NCBI GenBank assembly: GCA_947382865.1
Contig: CANDBF010000013.1
Coordinates: 1 to 36,654 of the forward strand
DNA length: 36,654 nt
Reading direction: 5' to 3'
Source of the DNA: an uncultured Clostridia bacterium
GTDB taxonomy: Bacteria; Bacillota; Clostridia; Christensenellales; CAG-917
Below the pieces are notes generated by a model. That model did not search any database. It had not been told where the DNA came from and saw only the letters and a list, made by a program, of their open reading frames with translations. The position numbers and the translations under genes were made by a program. Numbering within the stretch: position 1 is the stretch's first letter; every line of letters starts with the position of its first letter. Positions 7,702-15,775 of this stretch are shown in pieces.

Positions 7702-9381
7702 TTAGAAAAGTCCGGAGATTACTCCGTTATCGTCCACATCTATACGTTCCGCCGCTGGGGACTTGGGAAGCCCCGGCATGGTGAGTATATCTCCCGTAAG
7801 CACGACGATAAAGCCTGCTCCTGCGGATATTTTCACGTTCTTTACGGTCACCTTGAAGCCCGTAGGCGCGCCGAGCTTGCTCGGGTCGTCCGAAAAGCTG
7901 TATTGCGTTTTGGCGATACAGACGGGGCACTTGTCAAATCCCAGCTTTGCGAGCGTTTCGATTTGCTTCTTGGCGTTGGGCATAAATATCACGCCGTCGC
8001 CGCCGTAAATCTTCTTTACGACCGCCTCTATCTTCTCCTCTATCGTGCAACCGTCTTCGTACGAGAACGTAAAGTCACCCTTTTCCTCCTCGCAAAGACG
8101 TACAACTTCTTTCGCGAGCTCCTCGCCGCCCTTGCCGCCGTCCGCCCAGACGGTGGAAAGCACGGTGTTTACGCCGAGCTCTCTGCACTTGGCGATGATA
8201 AACTCAATCTCCTTATCCGTATCCGTCGGGAAGCGGTTGACCGCCACAACGCAGGGGAGCTTGTACACATTCTTTATATTGGAAACGTGGCGCAGAAGAT
8301 TGGGGATGCCGTTTTCGAGTGCTGTAAGGTTTTCCGTCGCAAGCTCCGTTTTGGCAAGCCCGCCGTGCATTTTGAGCGCGCGCACCGTAGCGACGATGAC
8401 CACAGCCGAGGGCGTAAGCCCCGCCATACGGCATTTTATATCCAAAAATTTCTCTGCGCCGAGATCCGCGCCGAAGCCCGCTTCCGTAACGGCGTAATCG
8501 CCGAGTTTGAGCGCGAGCTTGGTTGCCGTGACGGAATTACATCCGTGCGCTATATTTGCAAACGGTCCGCCGTGCACCAGCGCGGGCGTACCCTCGAGAG
8601 TCTGCACCAGATTGGGTTTCAAAGCGTCTTTAAGCAGAGCCGCCATCGCGCCCGCGGCTTTGAGCTGTCCGCAGGTCACAGGCTTGTCGTCATAGGTATA
8701 GCCGACGATTATCCTCGAAAGCCTTTCCTTCAAATCGGATATGGAGCTCGAAAGGCAGAGCACCGCCATAATCTCGCTCGCTACCGTAATGTCGAAGCCG
8801 TCCTCGCGGGGCACGCCATTGGCTTTGCCGCCCATTCCGTCCACTATAAAGCGCAGCTGTCTGTCATTCATATCCACGCAACGCTTCCAAGTGATACGCC
8901 TTACGTCGATTCCGAGCGCGTTGCCCTGCTGGATATGGTTGTCGAGCATAGCTGCGAGCAGGTTGTTTGCCGCACCTATCGCGTGAAAGTCGCCCGTGAA
9001 ATGCAGGTTTATATCCTCCATAGGCACGACCTGCGCGTATCCGCCGCCCGCCGCGCCGCCTTTGATGCCGAACACCGGTCCGAGAGAGGGCTCGCGCAAA
9101 GCTACCATGACATTTTTGCCTATACGTTTCAGACCGTCGGCAAGACCGATTGTCGTCGTCGTCTTCCCTTCTCCCGCGGGCGTAGGCGTGATAGCGGTGA
9201 CGAGCACGAGCTTGCCGTCCGCGTTTTTGTTCTCTTTAAGCAGAGACAAATCCACCTTCGCCTTATACTTGCCGTACTGCTCGATATACTTGTCGTCGAT
9301 TCCCGCGACCCTCGCGATTTCGCCGATATGCTTCATCTCGCAACGCTGAGCGATTTCGATATCCGATAAATAAGCTGCCAT
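7702..9381 (-). CDS. fhs: Formate-tetrahydrofolate ligase
   Basis: A full-length 559-residue Fhs, which makes 10-formyl-THF from formate, ATP and THF. The ATP-binding segment [20 protein letters not shown] lies at residues 66-85, followed by the family signatures [20 protein letters not shown] and [17 protein letters not shown]. The length matches the family (about 556). The ATG has a strong AGGAGAGG site. It lies 44 bases after guaB and is followed by a strong terminator, so the two form one transcript. It supplies the cofactor for PurN and AICAR transformylase encoded in the same block, using formate that the FNT channel may import. Confidence 0.98.
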   Translation of the reverse strand: MAAYLSDIEIAQRCEMKHIGEIARVAGIDDKYIEQYGKYKAKVDLSLLKENKNADGKLVLVTAITPTPAGEGKTTTTIGLADGLKRIGKNVMVALREPSLGPVFGIKGGAAGGGYAQVVPMEDINLHFTGDFHAIGAANNLLAAMLDNHIQQGNALGIDVRRITWKRCVDMNDRQLRFIVDGMGGKANGVPREDGFDITVASEIMAVLCLSSSISDLKERLSRIIVGYTYDDKPVTCGQLKAAGAMAALLKDALKPNLVQTLEGTPALVHGGPFANIAHGCNSVTATKLALKLGDYAVTEAGFGADLGAEKFLDIKCRMAGLTPSAVVIVATVRALKMHGGLAKTELATENLTALENGIPNLLRHVSNIKNVYKLPCVVAVNRFPTDTDKEIEFIIAKCRELGVNTVLSTVWADGGKGGEELAKEVVRLCEEEKGDFTFSYEDGCTIEEKIEAVVKKIYGGDGVIFMPNAKKQIETLAKLGFDKCPVCIAKTQYSFSDDPSKLGAPTGFKVTVKNVKISAGAGFIVVLTGDILTMPGLPKSPAAERIDVDDNGVISGLF

Positions 9382-9425
9382 AATCCTCTCCTTAGGGGGT
9401 TATTGTTCGCGATAACGCGTAGATT

Positions 9426-10931
9426 TTATTCGTTGTGATAGGAGGTCTTTTTGGTGATGACGTCGTGCGCGCCGCCCTCCACTATGCTAGTCGCCGAAAC
9501 GACGGTCATCTTTGCGCACCTATGAAGCTGTTCGATAGAGGTCGCTCCGCAGTTGCACATAGTAGATTTGACCTTGTACAGACTTCTGCCGACGTTGCTT
9601 TTCAGGCTGCCCGCATACGGCACGTAGCTGTCTACGCCCTCCTCGAAGCTCAGACCGCTCTTTCCGCCGAGGTCGTATCTCTGCCAGTTCCTCGCGCGGT
9701 TGCTGCCCTCGCCCCAATATTCCTTGACATAATTTCCGTTGATATTGAGCTTGTTCGTCGGGCTCTCGTCGAATCGCGCGAAATATCTGCCCAGCATCAT
9801 AAAATCGCTGCCCATTGCAAGCGCGAGCGTCATATGGTAGTCGTGCACGATTCCGCCGTCCGAACAAATCGGGATATACACGCCCGTTTTCTCAAAATAC
9901 TCGTCGCGCGCCTTTGCGACCTCGATAACAGCCGTCGCCTGACCTCTGCCGATGCCTTTCTGCTCGCGCGTGATACATATAGAGCCTCCGCCGATGCCGA
10001 CCTTTATAAAGTCCGCGCCCGCTTCGGCAAGAAAATTGAAACCCTCTTTGTCAACTACGTTTCCCGCGCCGACCTTAACCGTATCGCCGTACTTCGCGCG
10101 GATAAATTCCAAAGTGCGCTTCTGCCACACGGTGTAGCCCTCGCTCGAATCTATGCACAGCACGTCCGCGCCCGCCTCAACGAGAGCGGGGACTCTTTTC
10201 TCGAAATCAAGCGTATTTATGCCCGCGCCGACCATATATCTCTTTTGGTCGTCAAGTAGCTCGTTGGGGTTCTCCTTATGCTCGGAATAATCCTTGCGGA
10301 ATATCAGATACATCAATTTACCTTCCTCAGAAACGACGGGCAGGCAGTTGAGCTTATGCTCCCAGATTATGTCGTTCGCCTCTGCGAGCGTAGTATCCTG
10401 CGGAGCGGTTATGAGCTTTTCGAGCGGCGTCATAAAGGTGCCGACCTTGGTGTCCGCGCCCATACGGCTGACTCTGTAATCGCGGCTGGTAACTATGCCG
10501 AGCAGCTTGCCGTCCGAGCTTCCGTCGTCTGTTATGGCAATAGTGTTATGACCGTTCTTTTCCACAAGCGCGAGCACGTCTCCGAGCGTATTGTCGGGAG
10601 TCAGGTTGCTGTCCGACACGACGAAGCCCGCCTTGTAGGCCTTGACTCTGCGCACCATAGCCGCCTCGTCCTCGATGGACTGCGAACCGTATATAAAAGA
10701 AATTCCGCCCTCTTTGGCAAGCGCAATCGCCATTGTGTCGTTTGAAACAGATTGCATAATTGCCGATACGAGCGGAATGTTGAGCGTTATTTTTGGCTCT
10801 TCACCCTTCTTAAATTTGGTGAGAGGCGTTTTCAAGCTCACGTTGGCGGGGATACAGGTTTCGTCCGTATACCCCGGTATCAGAAGATATTCGCTGAAAG
10901 TCCTTGAAGGCTCTTCGCAATATTTAGCCAT
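9426..10931 (-). CDS. guaB: IMP dehydrogenase, Tritrichomonas foetus type
   Basis: A 501-residue IMPDH that oxidises IMP to XMP with NAD, the committed step to GMP. Two CBS domains occupy roughly residues 100-220. The catalytic loop [20 protein letters not shown] puts Cys at 319, and the mobile flap WQRYDLGG has Arg418 and Tyr419. These are the same residue numbers as in the much-studied T. foetus enzyme. The N terminus ([20 protein letters not shown]) also matches that enzyme as I recall it. The GIGGGS in place of GIGPGS marks this subtype. A GGAGGG site precedes the ATG. It heads the guaB-fhs transcript. TTGACA at 10989-10994 lies in an inverted repeat (10990-11003), but no good -10 box follows. 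Confidence 0.95.
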   Translation of the reverse strand: MAKYCEEPSRTFSEYLLIPGYTDETCIPANVSLKTPLTKFKKGEEPKITLNIPLVSAIMQSVSNDTMAIALAKEGGISFIYGSQSIEDEAAMVRRVKAYKAGFVVSDSNLTPDNTLGDVLALVEKNGHNTIAITDDGSSDGKLLGIVTSRDYRVSRMGADTKVGTFMTPLEKLITAPQDTTLAEANDIIWEHKLNCLPVVSEEGKLMYLIFRKDYSEHKENPNELLDDQKRYMVGAGINTLDFEKRVPALVEAGADVLCIDSSEGYTVWQKRTLEFIRAKYGDTVKVGAGNVVDKEGFNFLAEAGADFIKVGIGGGSICITREQKGIGRGQATAVIEVAKARDEYFEKTGVYIPICSDGGIVHDYHMTLALAMGSDFMMLGRYFARFDESPTNKLNINGNYVKEYWGEGSNRARNWQRYDLGGKSGLSFEEGVDSYVPYAGSLKSNVGRSLYKVKSTMCNCGATSIEQLHRCAKMTVVSATSIVEGGAHDVITKKTSYHNE

Positions 10932-11084
10932 AATGCCCTCCGAAAATAATTGTAAATTTTATATATGATTGCATATTTCGTCACCCTTTGTCAAAAGATT
11001 GACGGAATTATTTTCATAATTTAAGACTTTTGTGCCTATGCACGCGAGCAGGGCAAACGGTATACGGTTGCATACGCGTCGGCT

Positions 11085-12416
11085 TTATGCATAATGGTAC
11101 TTTTTCCTCATAGCCGCAAAGAAACATACCGCCACGACAAACGCGGCGATTTCGGTCGACAGCAGAGCCCACCATATTCCGTCGACTCCGAACAGCGCCG
11201 GCAACGCGAATACGAAAATAATTTGAAATACAAGAGCGCGCATAAAGGACAGTATCGCCGATATTACGCCGTTGTTGAGCGCGGTGAAAAAGCCCGACGA
11301 GTAGATATTTATGCCCGAGAATATAAACGCAAACGAAATTATTCTGAAAGCGTACACCGTAAGCTCGCATAGCTCTGAGTCGTATCCCACGAACAGTTTG
11401 GCAAGCGGAACTGCGAGCGCCTGCGCAAGTCCGCTCAAAACGACTCCCGAAATGCCCATAATCGCCATACTTTTCTTAAACAGGCTTTTCTGTTCAATAT
11501 GGTTTTCCGCGCCGTAGTTGTAACCGACTATTGGCGCGCTTCCTATCGAATAGCCTATTTCGATTGCAAGGAATATAAACTGCACGTACATTACCACGCC
11601 GTATGCCGATACGCCGTTTTCTCCGAGAAATTTCATCAGTTGCAGGTTGTAAAGTATTCCGACGATAGAAGAAGCGACGTTTGTAAGCAATTCGGACGAG
11701 CCGTTGACGCATACTCTTAGAAGCGCTTTTATTTCCAATTTTGTTTTTACAAATTTGAGAAGGCTTCCGTTTTTACATGCAAAATAAATTATTGGGATTA
11801 CGCCGCCCAGCACCTGCCCTATGCCAGTCGCTACCGCAGCGCCGGCTATTCCCCACTTGAAGCCGACTATAAACAGCGCGTCGAGAGCCGCGTTCGCAAG
11901 TCCAGCCGCTATCGTAACTATAAGCCCGAGCTTTGGTTTCTCCGCCGTAACGAGAAAGCTTTGGAATATGTTTTAAAGCATATAGAAAACCGTGAATCCG
12001 ATTACTATTCTGCCGTACAGCACGCAGTACTCCATCATATCGTCGGACGCGCCAAGCAGTTTTGCAATCGGGCGCATAAGCCCTACGCCGAAAGCCGTCA
12101 GCGCCGCGCCGAGAATAACAGCGAAGATAATCACCATAGTGAAATATCTGTGCGCAAGCTCTTTTTTGTTTTCGCCGAGAACCTTGGCTACGAGCGCGCT
12201 TCCGCCCGTTCCCAGCATAAAACCCATTCCGCCCAAAATCATTATAAAAGGCATTATGAGATTGATTGCCGCGAAAGGCGTCTTGCCTACGAAATTGGAT
12301 ACGAACAATCCGTCGACAACGACGTACACGGATGTCACAATCATCATAAAAACGGAAGGCATTACAAATCTAAAAAGTTTTTTCAAAGTAAAATGTTCCG
12401 ACAGTTGAATTGCCAT
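11085..12416 (-). pseudogene. MATE family transporter interrupted by one stop
   Basis: The two parts together encode a 444-residue MATE-family multidrug/cation exporter. The N half (to 11976) has MPSVFMMIVTSVYVVVDGLF, the C half has the second-bundle repeat AIEIGYSIGSAPIVGYNYGA; about 12 membrane segments in all. The halves are in the same frame and separated only by a TAA at 11973-11975. Reading through gives FYML-stop-NIFQSFLVTAEKPK, where relatives have Gln, so a single CAA-to-TAA change is the likely cause. It is a recent nonsense mutation, strain variation or a base error. I chose the ATG at 12416; a GTG four codons upstream is possible, and neither has a good ribosome binding site. The structured leader upstream suggests the gene was regulated. 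Confidence 0.88.
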
Positions 12417-12464
12417 ATTACTTATCACTACGCCGCGCCTAATTACGCAAACTTCTCCGTTACT

Positions 12465-12500
12465 AAAAAAAACGCCCGATTATTCTGCAATAACCGAGCG
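12465..12500 (-). terminator. Terminator in the MATE leader
   Basis: CGCTCGGTTATT (12489-12500) pairs along all 12 bases with AATAATCGGGCG (12473-12484), around a GCAG loop. Eight T follow on the minus strand. It lies 48 bases before the MATE start and directly after the folded leader, the arrangement of a transcription-attenuating riboswitch. Confidence 0.85.
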
Positions 12501-12592
12501 CACTCGACATCTTATCGACCATTGACTTCCGTCAGCTCGCTGCGGCGAGCGGTCCTCCGATGATTTTCATATTCGACTGCAAGCATTTTGCT
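12501..12592 (-). promoter_or_regulatory. Candidate riboswitch aptamer before MATE gene
   Basis: The RNA folds as follows. A hairpin AAGC-AAAAT-GCTT comes first. Then an outer stem CATC/GATG (12559-12562 with 12508-12511) leads through a GGAG/GATAA internal loop to a stem GACC/GGTC (12551-12554 with 12517-12520). This closes a three-way junction with GCTCGC-CGCA-GCGAGC and TGAC-GGAA-GTCA (a GNRA tetraloop). The terminator at 12465-12500 follows directly. Ion- and drug-responsive riboswitches are known before MATE genes, but I cannot assign the class. Confidence 0.6.
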
Positions 12593-12598
12593 TATGAC

Positions 12599-12604
12599 AT
12601 TATA
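12599..12604 (-). promoter_or_regulatory. -10 box for the MATE leader
   Basis: A consensus TATAAT on the minus strand within an AT-rich stretch, just upstream of the folded leader. A TTGATA lies 20 bases further upstream, longer than the usual 17, so the -35 element is uncertain. Confidence 0.45.
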
Positions 12605-12728
12605 ATATATAGATATAAACTTTATATCAACCGAAATCACACTAAAATTGCTCGGCTTATTAGTAGTTTGTTAAATTAGTTTGTTTCAGTCCTTTCCGAG
12701 CGTAAATTATGCCGCGCCGTCGCGCCTC

Positions 12729-12744
12729 TTATGACGCGTCATAA
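12729..12744. repeat. Perfect 16-bp palindrome
   Basis: TTATGACGCGTCATAA is a perfect inverted repeat at the end of the doubtful ORF at 12739-13002. Its half-site TTATGACG also appears in the inverted repeat of the IMP cyclohydrolase leader (1483-1523). It may be a regulator site or a short hairpin. Confidence 0.45.
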
Positions 12745-13002
12745 AAACAGAGTTTGTTTTACGTCGAGCTTTATGGGCGCGCACAGCGGCGTATCCGCGG
12801 CGGAGCTCTCCGCCGCGTTCTGAACGAAATCCCCGCCGTCCGAATTGCCGAGCTCGCTCGCAAGCTGCATAAGCGCTTCCCTGCCCAGCTTCTTTGCTAT
12901 TTCCGCCGCTCGTTCCGAATTCAAATTACCATCGTAAATCGCATAAAAAAGGTTTTTGATAAACTTTTTGATAGGATTAAATACGAGTTTGCGTATCCGC
13001 AA
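12739..13002 (-). CDS. Doubtful small protein, 87 residues
   Basis: An open frame with a basic N-terminal half and a helical middle (SERAAEIAKKLGREALMQLA). I recognise no family. The only start giving the full length is TTG at 13002, without a clear ribosome binding site. The protein-like helix composition and lack of a competing gene argue for it; the poor start argues against it. It may be a remnant. Confidence 0.3.
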   Translation of the reverse strand: MRIRKLVFNPIKKFIKNLFYAIYDGNLNSERAAEIAKKLGREALMQLASELGNSDGGDFVQNAAESSAADTPLCAPIKLDVKQTLFL

Positions 13003-13272
13003 GCGTGAACGGATGCTCCGTTATCATAATCATACTTTCCATCAGTAAAGTAAATCTGCGTAAACGTTTATTAATAATTCTTTTCGTTTGCTCATCCATA
13101 CAAAAGTTTAAGAATTTCTCCTTTATTATAAAATATAAAAAATAAAAAAATCAAGTTGAAATATCAATACACCGGTTCAACTCCTGTTTTTTTATAAAAA
13201 TCTCGAAATTCAGTATAAATATGTTATCATAGAAAAATCCCTTAAATTTGTTAAATCATCTCATATATAGAT

Positions 13273-13309
13273 AAAAGCACAAGATAATAACCTATATCTT
13301 GGGCTTTTT
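13273..13309 (-). terminator. Terminator displaced from the tRNA operon
   Basis: AAAAGC-A-CAAGAT and ATCTTG-G-GCTTTT pair as an interrupted 12-bp stem with T-runs on both sides. It lies just left of the displaced tRNA-Leu 3' half, so before the element inserted it would have ended the Gly-Cys-Leu tRNA transcript. Confidence 0.6.
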
Positions 13310-13339
13310 ATCGTTTACAGTGGTTTCGTACTGTAAAGA

Positions 13340-13395
13340 TGGTGCCGGTGGCCGGACTCGAACCGGCACGGTGTTGCCACCTGCGGATTTTAAGT
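13340..13395 (-). repeat. attL: displaced 3' half of tRNA-Leu
   Basis: These 56 bases are identical to 15327-15382, the 3' half of tRNA-Leu(UAA) from the anticodon loop to CCA. Homology stops at the anticodon (TTTTAAGT then diverges), so there is no complete tRNA here. This is the duplicated attachment site made when the element integrated. Confidence 0.93.
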
Positions 13396-13521
13396 TAGAT
13401 TAATCACTGCTTATATCTGTAAAATATCGTGTTTTTAGGTAAAAACCAACCAATTTTATATGTTTTAAGTGCATACTTCGGTAAAGTTAAGGAAATTTTG
13501 CGAGAAAAATGCGAGAATTTT

Positions 13522-13550
13522 TTGACATAAGAAATTAAATATATTATGCT
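13522..13550 (+). promoter_or_regulatory. Promoter of the integrase gene
   Basis: Consensus TTGACA (13522-13527), a 17-bp spacer and TATGCT (13545-13550). An AGGAG site lies 10 bases before the GTG start at 13607. A GCGAG repeat precedes the -35 box and might bind the integrase arm domain. Confidence 0.6.
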
Positions 13551-13606
13551 TTCTAAATGATTTATTATATAATAATTAGGAATTTATAATTAGGAGAATA
13601 ATTACG

Positions 13607-15310
13607 GTGAAAATAGAAAAAACTTGGGATGAATTTGTTAAAGATCTAAATGAACAAATTTGTTGCATAGAAGATTCGGTAAATGGTTATTTAGATGGTA
13701 AAAGTTATGAAGCGAAAAGAGTTGCGACAGCTTTGAGAATTTTATTATATGATACTAAAAACAGCACATCTCTTTTAACACACTTAGACTTAAAGGAAAA
13801 ACTATATTATTTAGATAATGCGGATCCGCATTCAGAAACTAATCTATTGAATGAAGATTTATTATTAAATATAGAATTTTCTGATCAGAATCAGGGATTT
13901 GCTCCACGCCTAACTGTAAAAAGAGAACAAGCCAATTGGGTAAATTTTGATTCTTGGTGGGAACAACCTGTAATTACTTATAATGGTAATAAAGATTATT
14001 TTTCTCGAAAGGATGTCATATTGATTATAGCGGATCAAGATGGTGGAGCACATATAGATAAAAAATTAAACGAAGAATACTATAAACTAACAATGGTTGC
14101 TGGAAGATTACAAGAAAAGAATGGATACTTTTACATTGCCCTAAGCTATAAAGATGCCAACGGCAAACGCAAAGAACCATGGTTTGCTACTGGGTTAAAA
14201 ATTAAAGGCAATAAGAGACTTGCAGAAGAAATGTTACTTGACTATCGCACTAACTTTGACATAAAAACAGGCAAACTTAAAACAGACGAGCCAGAGGAAG
14301 ATCATTCTATACTCTTTGGAGACTATTTATTCAACTGGCTTGAATCCATAAAAGGCGAAGTCGCTCCAACTACTTATGGTGGATATTATCAATGTATTAC
14401 AAAAGCAATTCAACCATATTTCAATGCAAAAGGCATAACACTACAATCAATAACAGCTGATGATATTGAAACATTTTATAGAGATAAAATGTTCCCAAAA
14501 GACGGAAGCAAAGGCATAAAAGGAAAAACTGCCCTTCGCTATCATGCTAATATCCGTAAATGCCTACAAGAAGCATATCGTAAAGGTTTAATTCCAAGCA
14601 ATCCTGCGGACCTTGTTAAACGTCCAAAAGAAGAACAATTTATATCAGATTATTATAATAGTGAAGAAATAAAGAATCTACTAAAACTTGTTAAAGGCAA
14701 TAAAATCGAATTTGCTTGTTATATGGCAAGCTATTATGGTCTGCGTAGAAGCGAAATTATAGGGCTAAAATGGTCAGCATTTGATCTTATATACAATACC
14801 GTTACAATAAGACATACTGTGTCTGCGACCAGTATTGGAGGCACATACCAACTTGTAGCTCAAGACAGAACAAAAAGAAAGAAAAGCTACCGTACTCTTC
14901 CAATTTCATTAGAGTTAAAGACATTGCTATTACAAATGAAAGATCAACAGGAAAAAAACAAACAAATTTTTGGTAATGTCTATAACCATCAGTATGATGA
15001 ATATGTATATGTTGATGAATTAGGAAAACTTATCCGACCTGATTATATATCTCAACACTTCCCAATTTTTATAAGGAACAATAACTTAAAAAAGATTAGA
15101 TTTCACGATCTTAGGCACTCATGTGCAACTATGCTGAGACACTTAGGCGTTAGGATGGAAGACATACAACAGTATCTTGGTCATAGCAATATTGTTACAA
15201 CAGAAAAAACATATGCTCACTTTGAACAAGAACAAAACAAGTTATCTTTAAGTTTAATTATAGATGCTTTGGCTGATAAAGAAATTGAAAAACCCGACAC
15301 AGAATTGTAG
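13607..15310 (+). CDS. int: Tyrosine integrase with extra N-terminal domain
   Basis: A 567-residue protein in two parts. Residues 163-567 are a Tn916-like/phage tyrosine recombinase: arm-binding domain (GRLQEKNGYFYIALSYKD), SAM-like core-binding domain (about 235-340), and catalytic domain with Arg380 (GLRRSEI), a Lys in TKRKKSYR, HDLRH (500-504), LGH526 and nucleophile Tyr536. Such integrases normally begin at the Met equivalent to 163. Residues 1-162 are different: TWDEFVKDLNEQ, RILLYDTKNSTSLLTHL, YFSRKDVILIIADQDGGAHI resemble a family of roughly 200-residue hypothetical proteins I recall, cut before its end. The GTG start has an AGGAG site, so the fusion should be translated. A deletion joining two genes of a larger element is the likely origin. 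Confidence 0.92.
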   Translation: MKIEKTWDEFVKDLNEQICCIEDSVNGYLDGKSYEAKRVATALRILLYDTKNSTSLLTHLDLKEKLYYLDNADPHSETNLLNEDLLLNIEFSDQNQGFAPRLTVKREQANWVNFDSWWEQPVITYNGNKDYFSRKDVILIIADQDGGAHIDKKLNEEYYKLTMVAGRLQEKNGYFYIALSYKDANGKRKEPWFATGLKIKGNKRLAEEMLLDYRTNFDIKTGKLKTDEPEEDHSILFGDYLFNWLESIKGEVAPTTYGGYYQCITKAIQPYFNAKGITLQSITADDIETFYRDKMFPKDGSKGIKGKTALRYHANIRKCLQEAYRKGLIPSNPADLVKRPKEEQFISDYYNSEEIKNLLKLVKGNKIEFACYMASYYGLRRSEIIGLKWSAFDLIYNTVTIRHTVSATSIGGTYQLVAQDRTKRKKSYRTLPISLELKTLLLQMKDQQEKNKQIFGNVYNHQYDEYVYVDELGKLIRPDYISQHFPIFIRNNNLKKIRFHDLRHSCATMLRHLGVRMEDIQQYLGHSNIVTTEKTYAHFEQEQNKLSLSLIIDALADKEIEKPDTEL

Positions 15311-15326
15311 TCGGGTTTCAAGTTTT
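15290..15326 (+). terminator. Integrase terminator overlapping its stop codon
   Basis: AAACCCGAC (15290-15298) pairs perfectly with GTCGGGTTT (15310-15318). It is followed by CAAGTTTTTT, which runs into the tRNA attachment site. It prevents integrase transcripts from running antisense into tRNA-Leu. Confidence 0.8.
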
Positions 15327-15412
15327 TGGTGCCGGTGGCCGGACTCGAACCGGCACGGTGTTGCCACCTGCGGATTTTAAGTCCGCTATGTCTGCCATTT
15401 CATCACACCGGC
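15327..15412 (-). tRNA. tRNA-Leu(UAA)
   Basis: An 86-base cloverleaf with acceptor GCCGGTG/CACCGGC, discriminator A and encoded CCA. The anticodon stem is GCGGA/TCCGC around CTTAAAA, with a long class II variable arm and GGTTCGAGTCC in the T arm. It is the attachment site of the adjacent element, which restores the 3' half, so the tRNA remains functional. Confidence 0.97.
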
Positions 15413-15437
15413 ATTTATAAAATCTAAATTGTTATGT

Positions 15438-15466
15438 CAAGGGCGGTACGCTCTGTACCGCCCTTG
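15438..15466. other. 12-bp perfect hairpin between tRNA genes
   Basis: CAAGGGCGGTAC and GTACCGCCCTTG pair perfectly around a five-base loop, between tRNA-Cys and tRNA-Leu. There is no T-run on the minus strand, so it is more likely an RNA-processing or partial termination structure than a full terminator. Confidence 0.6.
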
Positions 15467-15468
15467 TT

Positions 15469-15543
15469 TGGAGGCATCATCCGGATTTGAACCGGAGAGT
15501 GAAGGTTTTGCAGACCTTTGCCTTACCACTTGGCTATGATGCC
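15469..15543 (-). tRNA. tRNA-Cys(GCA)
   Basis: A 75-base cloverleaf with acceptor GGCATCA/TGATGCC, the U73 discriminator typical of tRNA-Cys and encoded CCA. The anticodon stem is AGGT/ACCT around a loop with GCA, and the T loop is GTTCAAAT. It is second in the Gly-Cys-Leu operon. Confidence 0.96.
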
Positions 15544-15551
15544 GCACTGTA

Positions 15552-15626
15552 TGGAGCGGGAGACGGGATTCGGACCCGCGACTTTCACCTTGGCAAGGTG
15601 ACACTCTACCACTGAGTCACTCCCGC
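15552..15626 (-). tRNA. tRNA-Gly(GCC)
   Basis: A 75-base cloverleaf with acceptor GCGGGAG/CTCCCGC, discriminator T and encoded CCA. The anticodon stem is TCACC/GGTGA around TTGCCAA, giving GCC. It is first in the operon, directly after the promoter. Confidence 0.96.
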
Positions 15627-15642
15627 ATACGATTGCCTTAAT

Positions 15643-15671
15643 ACTATATCAAAAGCGGGCGCATTTTGCAA
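15643..15671 (-). promoter_or_regulatory. Promoter of the tRNA operon
   Basis: TTGCAA (15666-15671), a 17-bp spacer and TATAGT (15643-15648) on the minus strand, 16 bases upstream of tRNA-Gly. Confidence 0.65.
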
Positions 15672-15775
15672 CAACTTTTTTACGCATTACGCATTTAGTC
15701 TTTTATATTATATGTTCCAATAGCCTTTCTGCCCACCATGCGATTATATTAAAGGGGAACGCCGACAAAGGGCTT

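Larger units (their letters stand above)
13340..15382 (+). mobile_element. 2-kb integrative element in tRNA-Leu
   Basis: A 1987-bp unit bounded by 56-bp direct repeats of the tRNA-Leu 3' half. The interior is strikingly AT-rich compared with the flanking genome. The only gene is a tyrosine integrase reading toward the intact tRNA, the usual orientation next to att. No replication, transfer, excisionase or cargo gene is visible. It is either a minimal integrative element or, more likely, the deleted remnant of a larger phage or conjugative element. Confidence 0.88.

Noticed and set aside
7903..9369. 488-residue open frame on the plus strand opposite fhs
   Set aside because: It is wholly antisense to a certain gene, has no family motif and is rich in His/Arg as expected of antisense frames in biased coding sequence.
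10932..11003. TTGACA-based promoter for guaB
   Set aside because: TTGACA at 10989-10994 is clear but no acceptable -10 hexamer lies 16-18 bases downstream; only the inverted repeat around it was noted.
11085..12416. Stop-codon recoding (TAA as Gln) to explain the MATE interruption
   Set aside because: Other genes in the window end in TAA with sensible termini (for example purF, fhs, xseA), so TAA is a normal stop here.
13340..13395. A second tRNA-Leu gene
   Set aside because: Only the 3' half is present; the sequence diverges at the anticodon, so it is an att remnant.
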